DNA from: Pleurodeles waltl
Taxonomy: Eukaryota; Chordata; Amphibia; Caudata; Salamandridae
Reading direction: 5' to 3'
Assembly: GCF_031143425.1 (NCBI RefSeq)
Contig: NC_090444.1
Span: 1,536,908,782 to 1,536,972,781, forward strand
DNA length: 64,000 nucleotides
Shown: positions 20,424 to 31,110 of the stretch, piece by piece
Layout of the letters: every line of letters begins with the position of its first letter
Numbering within the stretch: position 1 is the stretch's first letter
The notes under the pieces: generated by a model
What the model saw: only the letters and a program-made list of their open reading frames with translations
Databases searched by the model: none
Told to the model about the DNA's origin: nothing
Translations under genes and position numbers: made by a program

Positions 20424-20441
20424 TGGTACCAGGAGTGGGGT
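20424..20441 (+). other. Primer binding site, tRNA-Leu type
   Basis: TGGTACCAGGAGTGGGGT begins two bases after the 5' LTR. It is complementary over 18 bases to the 3' end of a vertebrate tRNA-Leu (UAA type) with CCA added, as recalled from the tRNA sequence. Leucine-tRNA priming gives the ERV-L group its name. Confidence 0.85.
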
Positions 20442-20584
20442 CGGTCATTAAGAGGTGATTAAGAGGGTGTTGACGAGTTGGTAGATTTCTAAGTGCACAC
20501 TTTAAAAGTGTAATTGTTTTTTTTTGTTGTTTGGAGAATTACAGAATTTTTTTTTTGTGGAGAATCACAGTAGCACGGCAGACC

Positions 20585-22342
20585 ATGTCTGGGAATGCAT
20601 GTATTGGTAAACTGCCTGATGGTGCTACGAAAAACTGTGAATTGTTTTCTGTTTGGGGAATTACAGAAGAAAATGTATGTGTAGCTAAAATGCCTGATGG
20701 TGTTTTGAGAAATAATTCCTGTTGTACATATGTAGAAAACGTGTCTTTTGGAAGTAATGATGACAGAAAGGTTTGGATACCTTTATCTGCTTACAGAGAA
20801 ATGCAGGAGAAATGTAGGAAGTTGGAACATGAAAATAGGAATTTACGTTAGCAAATTAGCCCGACTGAAAGTTATAAAAAGGCTGTTTTTGAAGAATCTT
20901 TCTTGTCTCATTCCAGTAATGATGGGGTTAAGACAGCTCCGAGCTGCACTGAGTTTTCGTGTGAGCCAGGGTTTTTGGCAGACAAAGCGCATTCCTTAAC
21001 TGATAACACGAAGAGAGCTCAGAATGTGATTTACGAGTTACCGTTGCAAAATGCACAAGTAAAACGAAAGATTTTAGAGAAAGAGACACCGAGTTTCATT
21101 AGCTTGTTTGATTTTTGGAAAAAGAATAGCCCTCATTTGAGAGAAATCCTAACACTTTTGTATATGGTCACTGTGCAGCTGCGCGCTTGTGATTTGGCAA
21201 ATGAAATAATGCAGACTTCAGGTTTCTGCGCAGTGCAAGAAGGAAAAACTGATGTACATGTAAATCAAGAACAAGGAAAGAAAATAGTGCCCCTAGCTAG
21301 AATCATACAATGGATCTGGTACTTGCAAGACAGGGCTAGAGTACCACAGATAAAAGAATTACCAATGAAGTTGTGTGCACCATTTGAATTCGTGTCTACT
21401 GAAGATAAAAAGCATGTTTGTTTTACTAATGATTCATTGACCGAAATGTTGTTTTCTGGCACAGGAGAAGGAACAGAGTTGTATAATGTGTGTCAGATTT
21501 TAAAGCAAGAGCTACGTGAGATGTGTCATTTTTATGCTGATTTTTGGTTCATTGCTAATGTTTTAGCACCTAACTGGTTCAATTACCTTGCCGATGTTAA
21601 TGAGAAAAATTCAGAGAGAGAAGTGTTCACCCAGAATTCTGCCTTAGTGGGGATGGCTAAGTGGGTGCCCCAGAAATGTGAACAGCTGAGAGAAAAAGCC
21701 ACTTACAGGTGGGCAGAGATGAGAGAGATGCACATTCCCCTAGTTTTGATAAAAACTGTGCAGCACGCACAAAAGCAATCTGTCATGCAAGCAGTCACAG
21801 AGCAGTTGGGGAGAGGAACTTTACCAGGACAGGAATGGCAAATTGATCAGGTTTTAGGGAGAGTGATTGCTGCAGATTACCAAGGAAAAATCGAAATTAT
21901 GCTGATACCTAGAAAAGAATCTGATTCATTTATACAAATTGGAGACAGAATGGCCCAAATTGGCAAAGGTGCAGTGAATGGAGGTTTGTTAAAGAAGGAG
22001 TCTGCCCCAGCCCTTCTGACAGTGCAAGAAAAGGGAAGCTGTGGCGCAGCAGATAAAAACCTCAGTACTGATGTGTGGGCTGAAGCCCCAAGTGATCCTC
22101 CAGAACCTGCAGAAAATATAACAAAGGGCCTCAAAAACGTCCCGCTGATTATAAAACAGGGAAAGAAAGAGGAAGGGTGCAGTTTAAATGAAAAATGTTA
22201 TTTGCAAGAAAAGTCATACTTGTTTCTTTTGCAGATCCTACCACGTTTCGCCACTGTCCCTGAGTGTGCTGTGTGGTCCCCCTTCCGGTGTGTGCGTGTG
22301 GGGTCGGGGAAGGGACCGAATCCCCAACCTGAACCTGGCTGA
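20585..22342 (+). pseudogene. ERV gag/integrase/dUTPase-like composite reading frame with one internal TAG
   Basis: A single frame of 586 codons including the stop, interrupted only by TAG at 20849-20851. The first ATG (20585, context GACCATGT) is the likely start; a longer reading from 20531 would need TTG. Residues 1-88 end in a charged, probably coiled-coil stretch (YREMQEKCRKLEHENRNLR). The central part is gag-like by position only. From about residue 371 it resembles the integrase zinc-binding region (ATYRWAEMREMHIPL), then PGQEWQID (21824-21847), the usual entry to the integrase core. Immediately after comes GRVIAADYQGKIEIML (from 21857) and GDRMAQI (21941-21961), matching two conserved dUTPase blocks. 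The core of integrase and the other dUTPase blocks are absent, so enzyme activity is unlikely. The TAG could be a mutation or a read-through site. Confidence 0.8.
20849..20851 (+). other. In-frame TAG in the ERV reading frame
   Basis: The only stop between 20585 and 22339 in this frame, directly after the coiled-coil segment (CGT TAG CAA). The sequence continues in the same frame with AATTAGCCCGACTGAAAG. It is either an inactivating point mutation or a suppressible codon. Confidence 0.9.
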
Positions 22343-22786
22343 GTAAAGTGCCAGCACCATGGATCCATTTTGCGCAAACTGCGCCTTCAGTTCAAGTTCA
22401 ACTTGTTTGATTGCATTCTTCCACTGGAACTAAGCTGTGATTTTTTTTTTTTCCCTTCTCGTATGGAACTCTGACTTTTGCTTATCTTCCAGCAAACCTT
22501 TCAGGTGGACCGTGCATCTTTTACATGAGTAGAACTCATGCCACATCAAATTGCTAACACTGTTGAATCAGAGACTCACTCAGAGTATAACAATTGCCCA
22601 GTCTTTTCTATGTAGATGTATCTGATGTGAAAGGTTATGAGATCAATGTGTTAATTCACTTCTATTGCTTTACAGGGATTGTTTTGATCATTCAAAGGTG
22701 ACTTGCTGATAATGTTTTTTTTGTGCTGATGTTTTTTTTTGTTTTTGTTTGAAACAAGAGATATGTGAAACAAAAATTCATTGGTC
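22343..22786 (+). other. Non-coding 3' interior of the ERV
   Basis: No envelope-like frame. Stops occur in every frame, and T runs are present near 22441 and 22718-22742. It connects the composite frame to the polypurine tract. Confidence 0.7.
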
Positions 22787-22797
22787 AAAGGGCGGAA
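22787..22797 (+). other. Polypurine tract of the ERV
   Basis: AAAGGGCGGAA abuts the 3' LTR. It is purine-rich with one C and is the only candidate primer for plus-strand DNA synthesis. Confidence 0.6.
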
Positions 22798-24156
22798 TGT
22801 ACTGCCATTTGATGGAGTTTGTTTTGACCAATGACTTTGTGTTTCACCACTGCGCATATTAGTTGCTCAATGTTCACCAGTAGCACATGGTATGTTTTGT
22901 TCAGTTGAGCCGCCTATGGGCTTTGACATGGCATTAGCCATTACTTTCTGTATTCAGTTTAGCCGCCTATGGGCTTTGACATTGCATTAGCCATCACTTT
23001 CTGTATTCAGTTTAGCCGCCTATGGGCTTTGACATGGCATTAGCCATTACTTTCTGTATTCAGTTTAGCCGCCTATGGGCTTTGACATTGCATTAGTCCT
23101 TACATTCTGTATTCTGCCTATTGGCTTTGACATGCTGTATCCAGTCTAGCCGCCTATTGGCTTTGACATTGCATTCCTTTTGGCTTTGACATGATGTATT
23201 CAATTTAGCTGCCTATTGACTTTGACATGCTATTAGATATTCTGCCTATGGGCTTTGACATGATATTATATATTGCATTTTGTATTCAGCTTAGCTGCCT
23301 ATTGGCTTTGACATGATATTATACATTGCATTTTATATTCAGCTCAGCTGCCTATGGGCTTTGACATGATATTATACATTGCATTTTATATTCAGCTCAG
23401 CTGCCTATTGGCTTTGACATGACACTAGACATTGCATTTGATATTTAGGTTAGCTGCCTATTGCCTTTAACATGACATTGCATTTGATATCTAGGTTAGC
23501 TGCCCATTGCCTTTAACGTGAGTTAGACATTGCAGTTGAGAATCCAAGCTGTATTTTTCCAAGCTGTGTTTTTGTACAAGATGAACCAAGATGTTTTGTT
23601 CTCACAGTAGACTAGACATGATAAGAGAGAGTACATGGGTGTTTTTCTCTTCGCTTGAGCTTGGGAACAGGAGTAGTCTTGGAGACCTGGCCAGTCTCCA
23701 AAAGGCTTGCTCAGTTTCCCAGGTCTGAGAGGAGGGGGCACACCTTTGTAACAAATGTAACAGGCTGCAGAGGGTCAGATTCGAAACTGCCGGACCTCGT
23801 GCTGGAGCTTGGCGCCAGCTGCCAGCAATCCCGTGTGGGTAGATGAATCTCTTTCTCGCGGCTGACAGGGGTCATCAGCTTGCAGACCTTAGAAAGATGA
23901 AGCTGTAGATAGTTCCCACACGGTGAAGTATTTGTTTTGCTTTGCATTCAATATCTTATAAATATAACCTGCTGTGTATATTGCAAACTGATATATTTTG
24001 TTTGATTAACGCGGACTTGAAAGCTACTAATTTGTCATTCATAAATATTGTGGTTGGGGAAGAATTAACAACAATAAAAGTCTTCTTTGACCTCAGAAGT
24101 GCATTTCTGTTGTGTTATGTTAGTGCTTAGAAACTAGATAAGAGGAAAGCACTACA
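22798..24156 (+). mobile_element. 3' LTR of the ERV (1,359 bp)
   Basis: It has the same ends and layout as the 5' LTR. Differences seen: T to C in 'accactgTgcat', T to C in 'agctgTctatt', loss of one G after 'aacgtg', C to A and G to A near 23615-23635, G to A in 'gtaacGaatg', T to A in 'gattcgaaTctg', A to G in 'caatcccAtg' and C to T in 'ctactaattCgtc'. TATA is at 23957-23964 and AATAAA at 24073-24078. TGCAC follows at 24157. Confidence 0.93.
22902..23525 (+). repeat. U3 tandem repeat array, 3' LTR copy
   Basis: The same imperfect repeat array as in the 5' LTR, with the same number and order of units. Confidence 0.9.
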
Positions 24157-24161
24157 TGCAC

Positions 24162-24497
24162 TTTATGAATTGTTATAGTGATGCTTGATTTTAACACCAA
24201 TTTGTAAACAGTGATATTAGTCGTATTATTTGGGCTCTTAGGCCTAGCACTATTGTGTTTATTATTTTCCCGGTCCTTGAGAGTGCTATATGCTTATTTT
24301 TTAATTCTTTGCACTATTTTGTGTTGGTTTTTACGTGAGTTTAACCTCTGCCCTTGTACAATATGACCTTGGTTGGATAACAAACTGTTGTACTTCTTAA
24401 AATCACATATTAATGTAGTTATGCAATTGTGTATTTTTAATTACTGGTTTTATGTTTACTTTAGTGGATATGATAATCGAATAAAGAATTGATTGAC
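24162..24497 (+). mobile_element. LINE 3' untranslated region, resumed
   Basis: AT-rich sequence continues the LINE body after the ERV and finishes with GAATAAAGAATTGATTGAC. The AATAAA plus ATTG-type tail matches the tail style of the LINE ending at 46179. Confidence 0.65.
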
Positions 24498-25389
24498 AAG
24501 TAGGAAAAAGCGCAAATCAATTTAGCTAAAGATTACATTTAGATGGTAAAAAGCCCAGGGCTTGTGAAGAGCCTTGCAGGATTCCATGTTCTATCTTTAA
24601 TTTCCTTTGTGTCAGGAAGGGAAGAGACAACTTTCTCAACTTGTGTCCTACATTTAGATAGTAGGTTAGCAAATTCAAAGCTGAGCATCTGACACCAATC
24701 CTATGCAGCCGAGATAGGAATACCCATAGGAAATGTAGTGAAAGGTTGCAGGTATAGTCAGTAAGAGTAAATCAGCACAACTTTCTTGATCAAGGATCAA
24801 TTGGCGTTCATCAACTATTGCTGCAAGGGTTGATTCCGTTCAAAAAGTGGACTGAGCTGGGTCAAGAATAGAGTTAGCCTCTAGAAAAGGAGAGAGAACA
24901 CTGCATGTGTTTTGCTGTATCTTAATAGAAAACATTTTTCAGCTCGGGGGAATGACGGGTATATCTAATGAAGCATTGCACAGCAAGGTAAGGTGTTAAA
25001 TTGTCAATGGTCGGATTTAACTGTCAAAGCTAGCTCTGTCAATCTCACAGGTGTTAAAGGAGCTAGACAAAACTTCCTTCAATGTTAAGGAATTAGAAGA
25101 ATTTGTCACCTTTTCATCATACCTAACTGAAAAAATGAGGATGATTTCAAAATGCAAATATATTATATTGGTCTCATCATTAAAACAGTTTGACAATTTA
25201 TTGTTCAATTTTGAGGCATTAGGTGATTTGAATACCTGTTAGGAGGATTTAACAATTTTAAAAATGTTTCATTTCTTGCGGTATGTGTTCTCATTATAAA
25301 ACAAACAGCAAGACGAGCCACCACTCAAGGATAGGGACCATTTCGACTTATCGTCTTCAATTCCAAATCATTTAGAGTCAAACATAGAC
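24498..25389. other. Unassigned sequence
   Basis: No gene recognised. A 63-codon open frame (25051-25242) is charged and lacks any motif I know. Confidence 0.5.
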
Positions 25390-26930
25390 CACAGGGTGTC
25401 CTTGGAAAATGCCTCTTTTTTCCTGCTCAGCCCCAATTTTTGGGGTATTGGTAAAACTGGTGTTTTGACTCTCTGCACTGAGACTCAGTGCAAACACGAC
25501 TGCTGGCATACCTTTGTAGCCTACATGTGCAGTTTTAAAACTACAAATTTGACCAGTCAAAATAAACCCATTTTGCAGGCCCTAAAGCCATCCATTAAAA
25601 TGTTAAACATTTAAATTTTAAATAAGTCTACCCCAAGTAGCCTTTATGATCCATAATGCAGGGTGCATGGTATTTAAAAGTAGGACATAAAAAGATTTAA
25701 TGTTAAAAAGTAATTAGAGTGAAAAGGCCCCAGAAACTATTTTCACTGCAGAAGGGTTGGCTGTTCCAAGAAAGCACTGGATTACAATAATACTTTCCTA
25801 ATGCTATCCCCATGCAGGAAACAGTGACACACTTCATTCTTTGATTTTTTTTTAGATATGTGTCACAAGCCAAATTTGCTTGTGAATTCAGATTAGTAAT
25901 GCATATTTTGGAAAATGTGCTTTTAGAAAGTTACCCTTTCCCTGTTGTGACTCCAAATGCTGTTGCAGAAGTCCTGTGACCATTGAATGAATCAAAGTTT
26001 ACTCCTTCTAGCATCCTGAAACCCTGGCACTTACAAACTTTTTGACTCCAAAGATCTCCATAGGACCAGAACAAAAGTGCCATGGCAATCCAACATATGT
26101 GCATTGCTGCAGGGCGAATGATTCAACTTGCTCCCACTCAGAGCTTTTCCACAGTCTCAAATCCATTTCACCTGGACATTATGTCGATAGTATCTCGCCT
26201 TGTGCAGTCCTTTTCAGCTCCAGCTTTCAGCTTCACACCCCTGGAGTAAATCTAAGCTCCAAAAACTGTGACTAGGTCCAAATGTAGAAATCTTCACCAG
26301 GCTGGCAAGGGACCTTACTTGAGCGTGAACTTTGAATTTCTCCCGTTGAGAACTTTCCCACCAAAAACCAATGGCATCACTGGGACCTTGCCCAACTGCT
26401 ATCCAGTCTTGTGGAGCCCTTTTCTGCCACAGTCTACTGCCTTGCCTCGCTATGGATTTTTGACTTCCATTTCAAAGACTAAGGGCCTGATTTGGATATT
26501 GGCAGAGGGGTTACTCTGTTACAATGGTGACAGATATCCCATCCGCTGAAATCTAAATCCCATTCCACCCTATGGGATTTAGATTTCAGTGGATGGGATA
26601 TCCATCACATTGTGATGGAATAACCCCTCTGCCAATATCTAAATCAGGCCCTTAGCCAGGAGGTAAAACTGCTGAGAGAGTCAAAATTAGTTTCTGAATC
26701 TGACCTGTGTTCTCTTGCAATCAACCTTAAATTGCACCGAGGTCCAGGTCAAGTGCAACAAGATGACCTCGGTTGGCAGTAAATGCTTTTTTGGAGCTGT
26801 GTCATTTAAAACTATAAAAATTCATATTTCCTCAAATTGGAGTGGGAATTTTATTGAGTTGTGTTTTTGGCTATTTAACTGCCATGGTACTTCTAAATGT
26901 TTTAACAATTCTTTAATTTAGTGAAAGCTT
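25390..26930 (+). mobile_element. Old diverged LTR-like sequence
   Basis: The order 'aaataagtctaccccaa', 'gcagggtgcatggtatttaaaagtaggacat', then 'tagaaagttaccctttcc' and a long C/T-rich second half recalls the large LTRs elsewhere in the window, but similarity is faint and no termini or target duplication are found. A palindromic element at 26483-26651 lies inside it. The boundaries are guesses. Confidence 0.35.
26483..26651. mobile_element. 169-bp palindromic MITE
   Basis: It is almost a complete foldback: the left arm GGGCCTGATTTGGATATTGG continues through 'cagaggggttact', and the right arm is the reverse complement ending CAGGCCC. Arms meet near 26567. The flanks are TAA on the left and TTA on the right, so the palindrome extends outwards and a clean target duplication is not visible. 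It has no coding capacity. Confidence 0.85.
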
Positions 26931-29083
26931 TACTACACCTAGCAAGCATAGTAACATTATTACTTATGGTTGACTACCATTCACCCCAACTAATAATCTG
27001 TGTTCTCAAAGTTCTGCATCATGAAATCCTGCACAAGAAAACTGATCAACCACACATGCACAACAAGCTCTCAAGATGCACTTAAAATCTCAAGTTATAT
27101 GCAGTTTTATCAATTATGTTATGGAGTACTTCACACATCTTGTAACACAAGGGAGACAATCATAGAGGCCCTATAATTAATCCTCTATTATTACGGTTAT
27201 TCTCATTTTCCTACACCATTTGCTATGGTGTGTCGGATCTCATTGGAACCTGTCAGTAGACTATTAACATTCTGGTGCAGTGTCCAAGTTTCAGAATGCT
27301 TAACCAGTAGCCGCTAATGGAGCTACATTTAAATGCCAATGAACAGTACAGCTGAAGGATCTAGTGAAGTGTGACACAATGAAAATATTTTAGTTCTGCC
27401 ATGTCTAGAATTACCAGTGAAGAATGACCTTGGTATTATTCAATATTATTTTAAAAAACAGATCGAAAAATATTCCTTCCTTTTTTACAGCTGCCTCCAA
27501 GTGAAACTCATCTGGCACAGGAGATTTTCATTTCATGCTTTTTTTTAGATTTATTGTTTAGAATGTCACATGACATCTGAATCCGGGGCCTTATCATGAA
27601 CAATGTCTGCTATTGCAATACTTAGTTTGCATATGACAGCCTGCCAGTTGCCACAATAAGTGTTACATCACAAAATGAAGACTAATTGATCAAAAATGTA
27701 ATATGGGAATCTGCCCTAATCACAACGAGAGCATGTCCAGAAGCTGATGAACAGCTATTTCAATGATGGAAACACAGCTGCATGTGTGCAAACAGAGGTG
27801 TGTAAGCCAATATTTCACAGATGCATGCTTCTCGTGATATTGCCTCAAGTCCGAATTCACATATCTGGCACACTTTCCCTGTCAGCGCCAAAGCACACCC
27901 TAAACTAGTAGTGCTCCAGACTGCACCAAAAATGTGCTGTCATCAGCGCAGGCTTATACTCTGATAGTTCGTGCCTGTGCTGAGGAGAGCGCATTAATGA
28001 AAGATTGAGCCACGGTTTGAAACCACAGCCCTATCTTTCAGTGCAGTCTGAAAATATGGTTTGAAGAGTGGGAAATGCATTCCCTTGGAGCAGCCAGACC
28101 CCCCGGATATCGCGATTTGCAAAACAAAACTGTGAAATCTGCACTTTTAAAAAAATCCAGTGAAATTTGTGTAAATAAAAAAATAACATGGGTTTGACCC
28201 TCCCTTTAATGGATCTGTGCTACTGCTGAACCAGTAAAGGGAGGATGAAACAAGCTAGTAGGCAGCAGAGGTATTAACTTCCTCTGTTGCTTGTCCTTCA
28301 AATGCAAAAAGCCTCCTCCTGTGCACTTAGTCTGCAGTCAAATCTCACACCTTTGTGGGCCCCATGAGGATTCTGCAGGCCACGCACCCTCCACTGCACT
28401 CTCCCTCAGGCCACCTCTTGCCTCCTGTTAATCCCTAAACCGCCATCTCCCATCTTTTTTTGATGCATTTTTTAACTGCTCCCAGACTCCACTGCTCCCC
28501 CCACACCCAACCCCTGCTGCCCTGTCTGATGTCAGAAAGAGCAGGTTTTGTACTGTAGTCTGCTCTCTTCGGCATCAGACACTCTAAAAATCGAGGAGCT
28601 GTGCTGCCGGAGACTCTGCAAGTTTATGGATTGTGACACAGCACAGTCTCCAGCAGTGACAGCACAGTCCTTGCAGTATTTTTGTGGCATACAACAATGT
28701 CCTAACGGGGGAAACCAACAAGTTATTTATACATCATAGAACAACATAGGTGAAAACAGAGAAACTATTTATTCATATAAATATAAATATATTCATTCAT
28801 TTACTTATATATAAATATCAATTTAATATATTCATCCTTTACGGACAACCCATCTAATAAACAACACACCGAAAGATAGTGTAAGAAGAAGTGCTCGTGA
28901 TAAATAGAAAAAAGAATAATACATATTCAAATGGATCAAGAACCTATACAAAAAACATTAAAAGCAGTCGGTTGGTTCTTTTTTGCTGCATTGATTCCAT
29001 TCCAGATCCTCAGAGAGTCTAAATCAATTCCTTCAATCATCAAAAGATCCTATGCAGAAACCAATCCAAACTAATATATATCC
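26931..29083. other. Unassigned sequence
   Basis: No gene recognised. The stretch about 28756-28850 is A/T-rich with ATAAATAT-like steps. A 63-codon frame at 28548-28739 has no recognisable motif. Confidence 0.5.
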
Positions 29084-29140
29084 GTCGACGTTTCGACCCC
29101 TCTATATCAAATCGCAGCTCCACACTGGGTCTTCATCAGG
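29084..29140 (-). ncRNA. Hammerhead-ribozyme-like motif in a repeat
   Basis: On the minus strand the sequence reads CCTGATGAAGACCC, a 27-base spacer, then GGGTCGAAACGTCGACGG. CTGATGA and GAAA are the invariant hammerhead core halves, and GACCC/GGGTC would form stem II. Against activity: one extra A separates CTGATGA from stem II, and GAAACGTC leaves no room for a stem III loop. Similar blocks occur at the ends of vertebrate retroelements. It is most likely a relic or a look-alike; no transcript is implied. Confidence 0.3.
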
Positions 29141-30539
29141 ACTAGTACGATGGGAGTCCCTTAATATATCCTCTGACTCCTTCACTTTTTTTACTTGTCT
29201 ATTTATGAGGAGATCAAATCTGATTCTAAAATGCCATTTCCCCCATATATCAGGTCACCAGTCAATTCCAATGCACTCTTCATTCATGTGTGAGCCTTTG
29301 AAAGACTGAGCATTCGCATTGTTGTATGTAATGATTACTTTCTACCCAGCCCAGTCGGCTTTTTGGGTTACCCTCTGTGGTGCATAAGTATTTTTGTGGC
29401 AGGCACATTTTGTAGCTACTGCAAAAATAACACACATTTTGAGGTTTTGGGCCACAAATTTTGATTTTTTTTCGACCGCAAAATATGCCACCCAAAACCC
29501 CAAAATCCTGCGAGGTCTGATAAGTGTACAGTACGTGTGAAGTGGATTTTGGAGGTCATGCTAGGTTGAGACCTCTTCCCGCTTTTGGTGTAGGGATAGT
29601 AGAATATTTCACATGCCTGCAGAGGGATGTCAGGGTGTCGGGGGAGGTCCCATTGACTCTTTGGAACTCCATCTATAGGGGTGCCCTCGGGGGGCACAAT
29701 GACTGTGTGCCACCTCTATGTGGTGCACAGTCAGTTCTCTTCCTAACCACTTCTTTGACTATGTGTTTAAATCTGTAAAACAGTTTGGGTGCAAACAAAG
29801 TTTTTCCTCATCTACACATGGCCACGTCCCCATGCAAATGAGACAATGCCACAAAGTGATCATGCCACTGCAAAATGTGCAGCCAGTCGATCCATATTAT
29901 AAAAGGGGATGCATGAGCATTAGCAGCCCTTACTACACTGCTAAAGTGGCCCAGGCATGCAAGAAGCAGGCACAAATAGGTGTTGTGTTCTCTTGTAACT
30001 TTCTGTATTACAGCTTTACTTGTACTAAAGAACCTGTGGTAAGTGGCTGCTTGCACAAAATGCATACTACTAAATATATGGAAAATTTTCTGATTCCAAT
30101 ATTGTTTTTTTACTTCGTCCATTGCCAAAAAAAGATAATATAGAATGAAGAACTACAAAAACACAGCGAGAAAAATACAACAGTTTCAAAAGGAAACATT
30201 CAGTACAAAATGACCCTGAAACCTGAAATAAAATCTTCAGTGCATGCTGCCAAAATCATTTGTTTAGAAGCAGAATTACACCCTTTCCATGAAATAATGG
30301 CTCTTAGTTTAGACACAGATGGCCTGCTTGCTGCTGTTGCCTGAAAAAGAACAATTCTAATAGTTTAATGATGGCTTCTGCCAAGGCAATTTTCATTTGA
30401 GTGAAGCAACTTTCGCACACATTCATTTAAATTATTTCTTGTCCCTTTTCAAATGCATAATAAACCCTTCATTAGTTGAGCACAATACGTCTTAGAAGAA
30501 TGAATTCTATATTGGAAAGTTGGCAGTTTTGTATGTTGT
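29141..30539. other. Unassigned sequence
   Basis: Overlapping open frames on both strands (for example 29718-30143 plus, 29808-30128 minus) show no domain and are probably chance. No repeat boundary was found. Confidence 0.45.
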
Positions 30540-31110
30540 GTCTATAGGGCATCCTCAGGGTGCCATTCCCACCCTCTAGCTTGTGACTGGCATAAATGTG
30601 GCACCTGGACCTGTAGAAGATCAGGAGAAGACTGAATCTGCTGTCTAAGACCCTGGAAGAGCTTAGAAGGCTGGACCTGGTCTCCCACTTATACCCAGGA
30701 CAAAGAAGTGGACTTCAAGAGTCATAAGGCTGACCTCCTGTTAAAGCTACAGGGACATAACAAGCTACAAGAAGCCAATTCCTGCAACTGCCCAGCTGAA
30801 CAGTGGCAATTGCACCAGAGCTGGATCCTTCTCTGGCCTCTACCTGCCATCCTGTGAGTCTGTAACTGCCTCCACTGAGGCCCTGGTGGGCTTTAGAAGT
30901 GTACTTTGGTGGATTGGGATTTATAGGACTAAAGTCAGAAGGTGAAGATTTCACCACGAAGAAACTGGTTAGTGTATCTGACCTGTGCTCAATGACGGTC
31001 AGTGTCAAATTGCGCCTAGATTGTGTTCTACTTTGACCACTGACTATCAATTACACTTTGTGTTTCTTGGCGCTGTTATTGTTACTTGAGGTGGGTGCTC
31101 ACCCCCTCAA
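30540..31110 (+). mobile_element. Possible old LTR fragment
   Basis: The succession 'gggcatcctcagggtgcc', a C/T and GGA-rich middle and 'ctgttattgttacttgaggtgggtgctcac' resembles the 3' half of an LTR of the kind seen elsewhere, but I find no termini. The 111-codon minus-strand frame here is not recognised. Confidence 0.3.

Larger units (their letters stand above)
19062..24156 (+). mobile_element. Endogenous retrovirus, ERV-L-like, internally deleted
   Basis: A complete insertion with two LTRs, a primer binding site, an interior of only about 2.4 kb and TGCAC duplicated at 19057-19061 and 24157-24161. The primer site fits tRNA-Leu, and the interior frame ends with an integrase-like piece followed by a dUTPase-like piece. 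In the class III ERV-L lineage dUTPase lies downstream of integrase, so this placement is the inference. Protease, reverse transcriptase, RNase H, most of integrase and any envelope are missing, so it could only have moved with proteins from a fuller relative. The LTRs differ at about nine positions, indicating a recent insertion. It sits in the 3' untranslated region of an older LINE. Confidence 0.88.

Noticed and set aside
29718..30143. 141-codon plus-strand open frame
   Set aside because: A minus-strand frame of 106 codons covers the same bases; no motif supports either.
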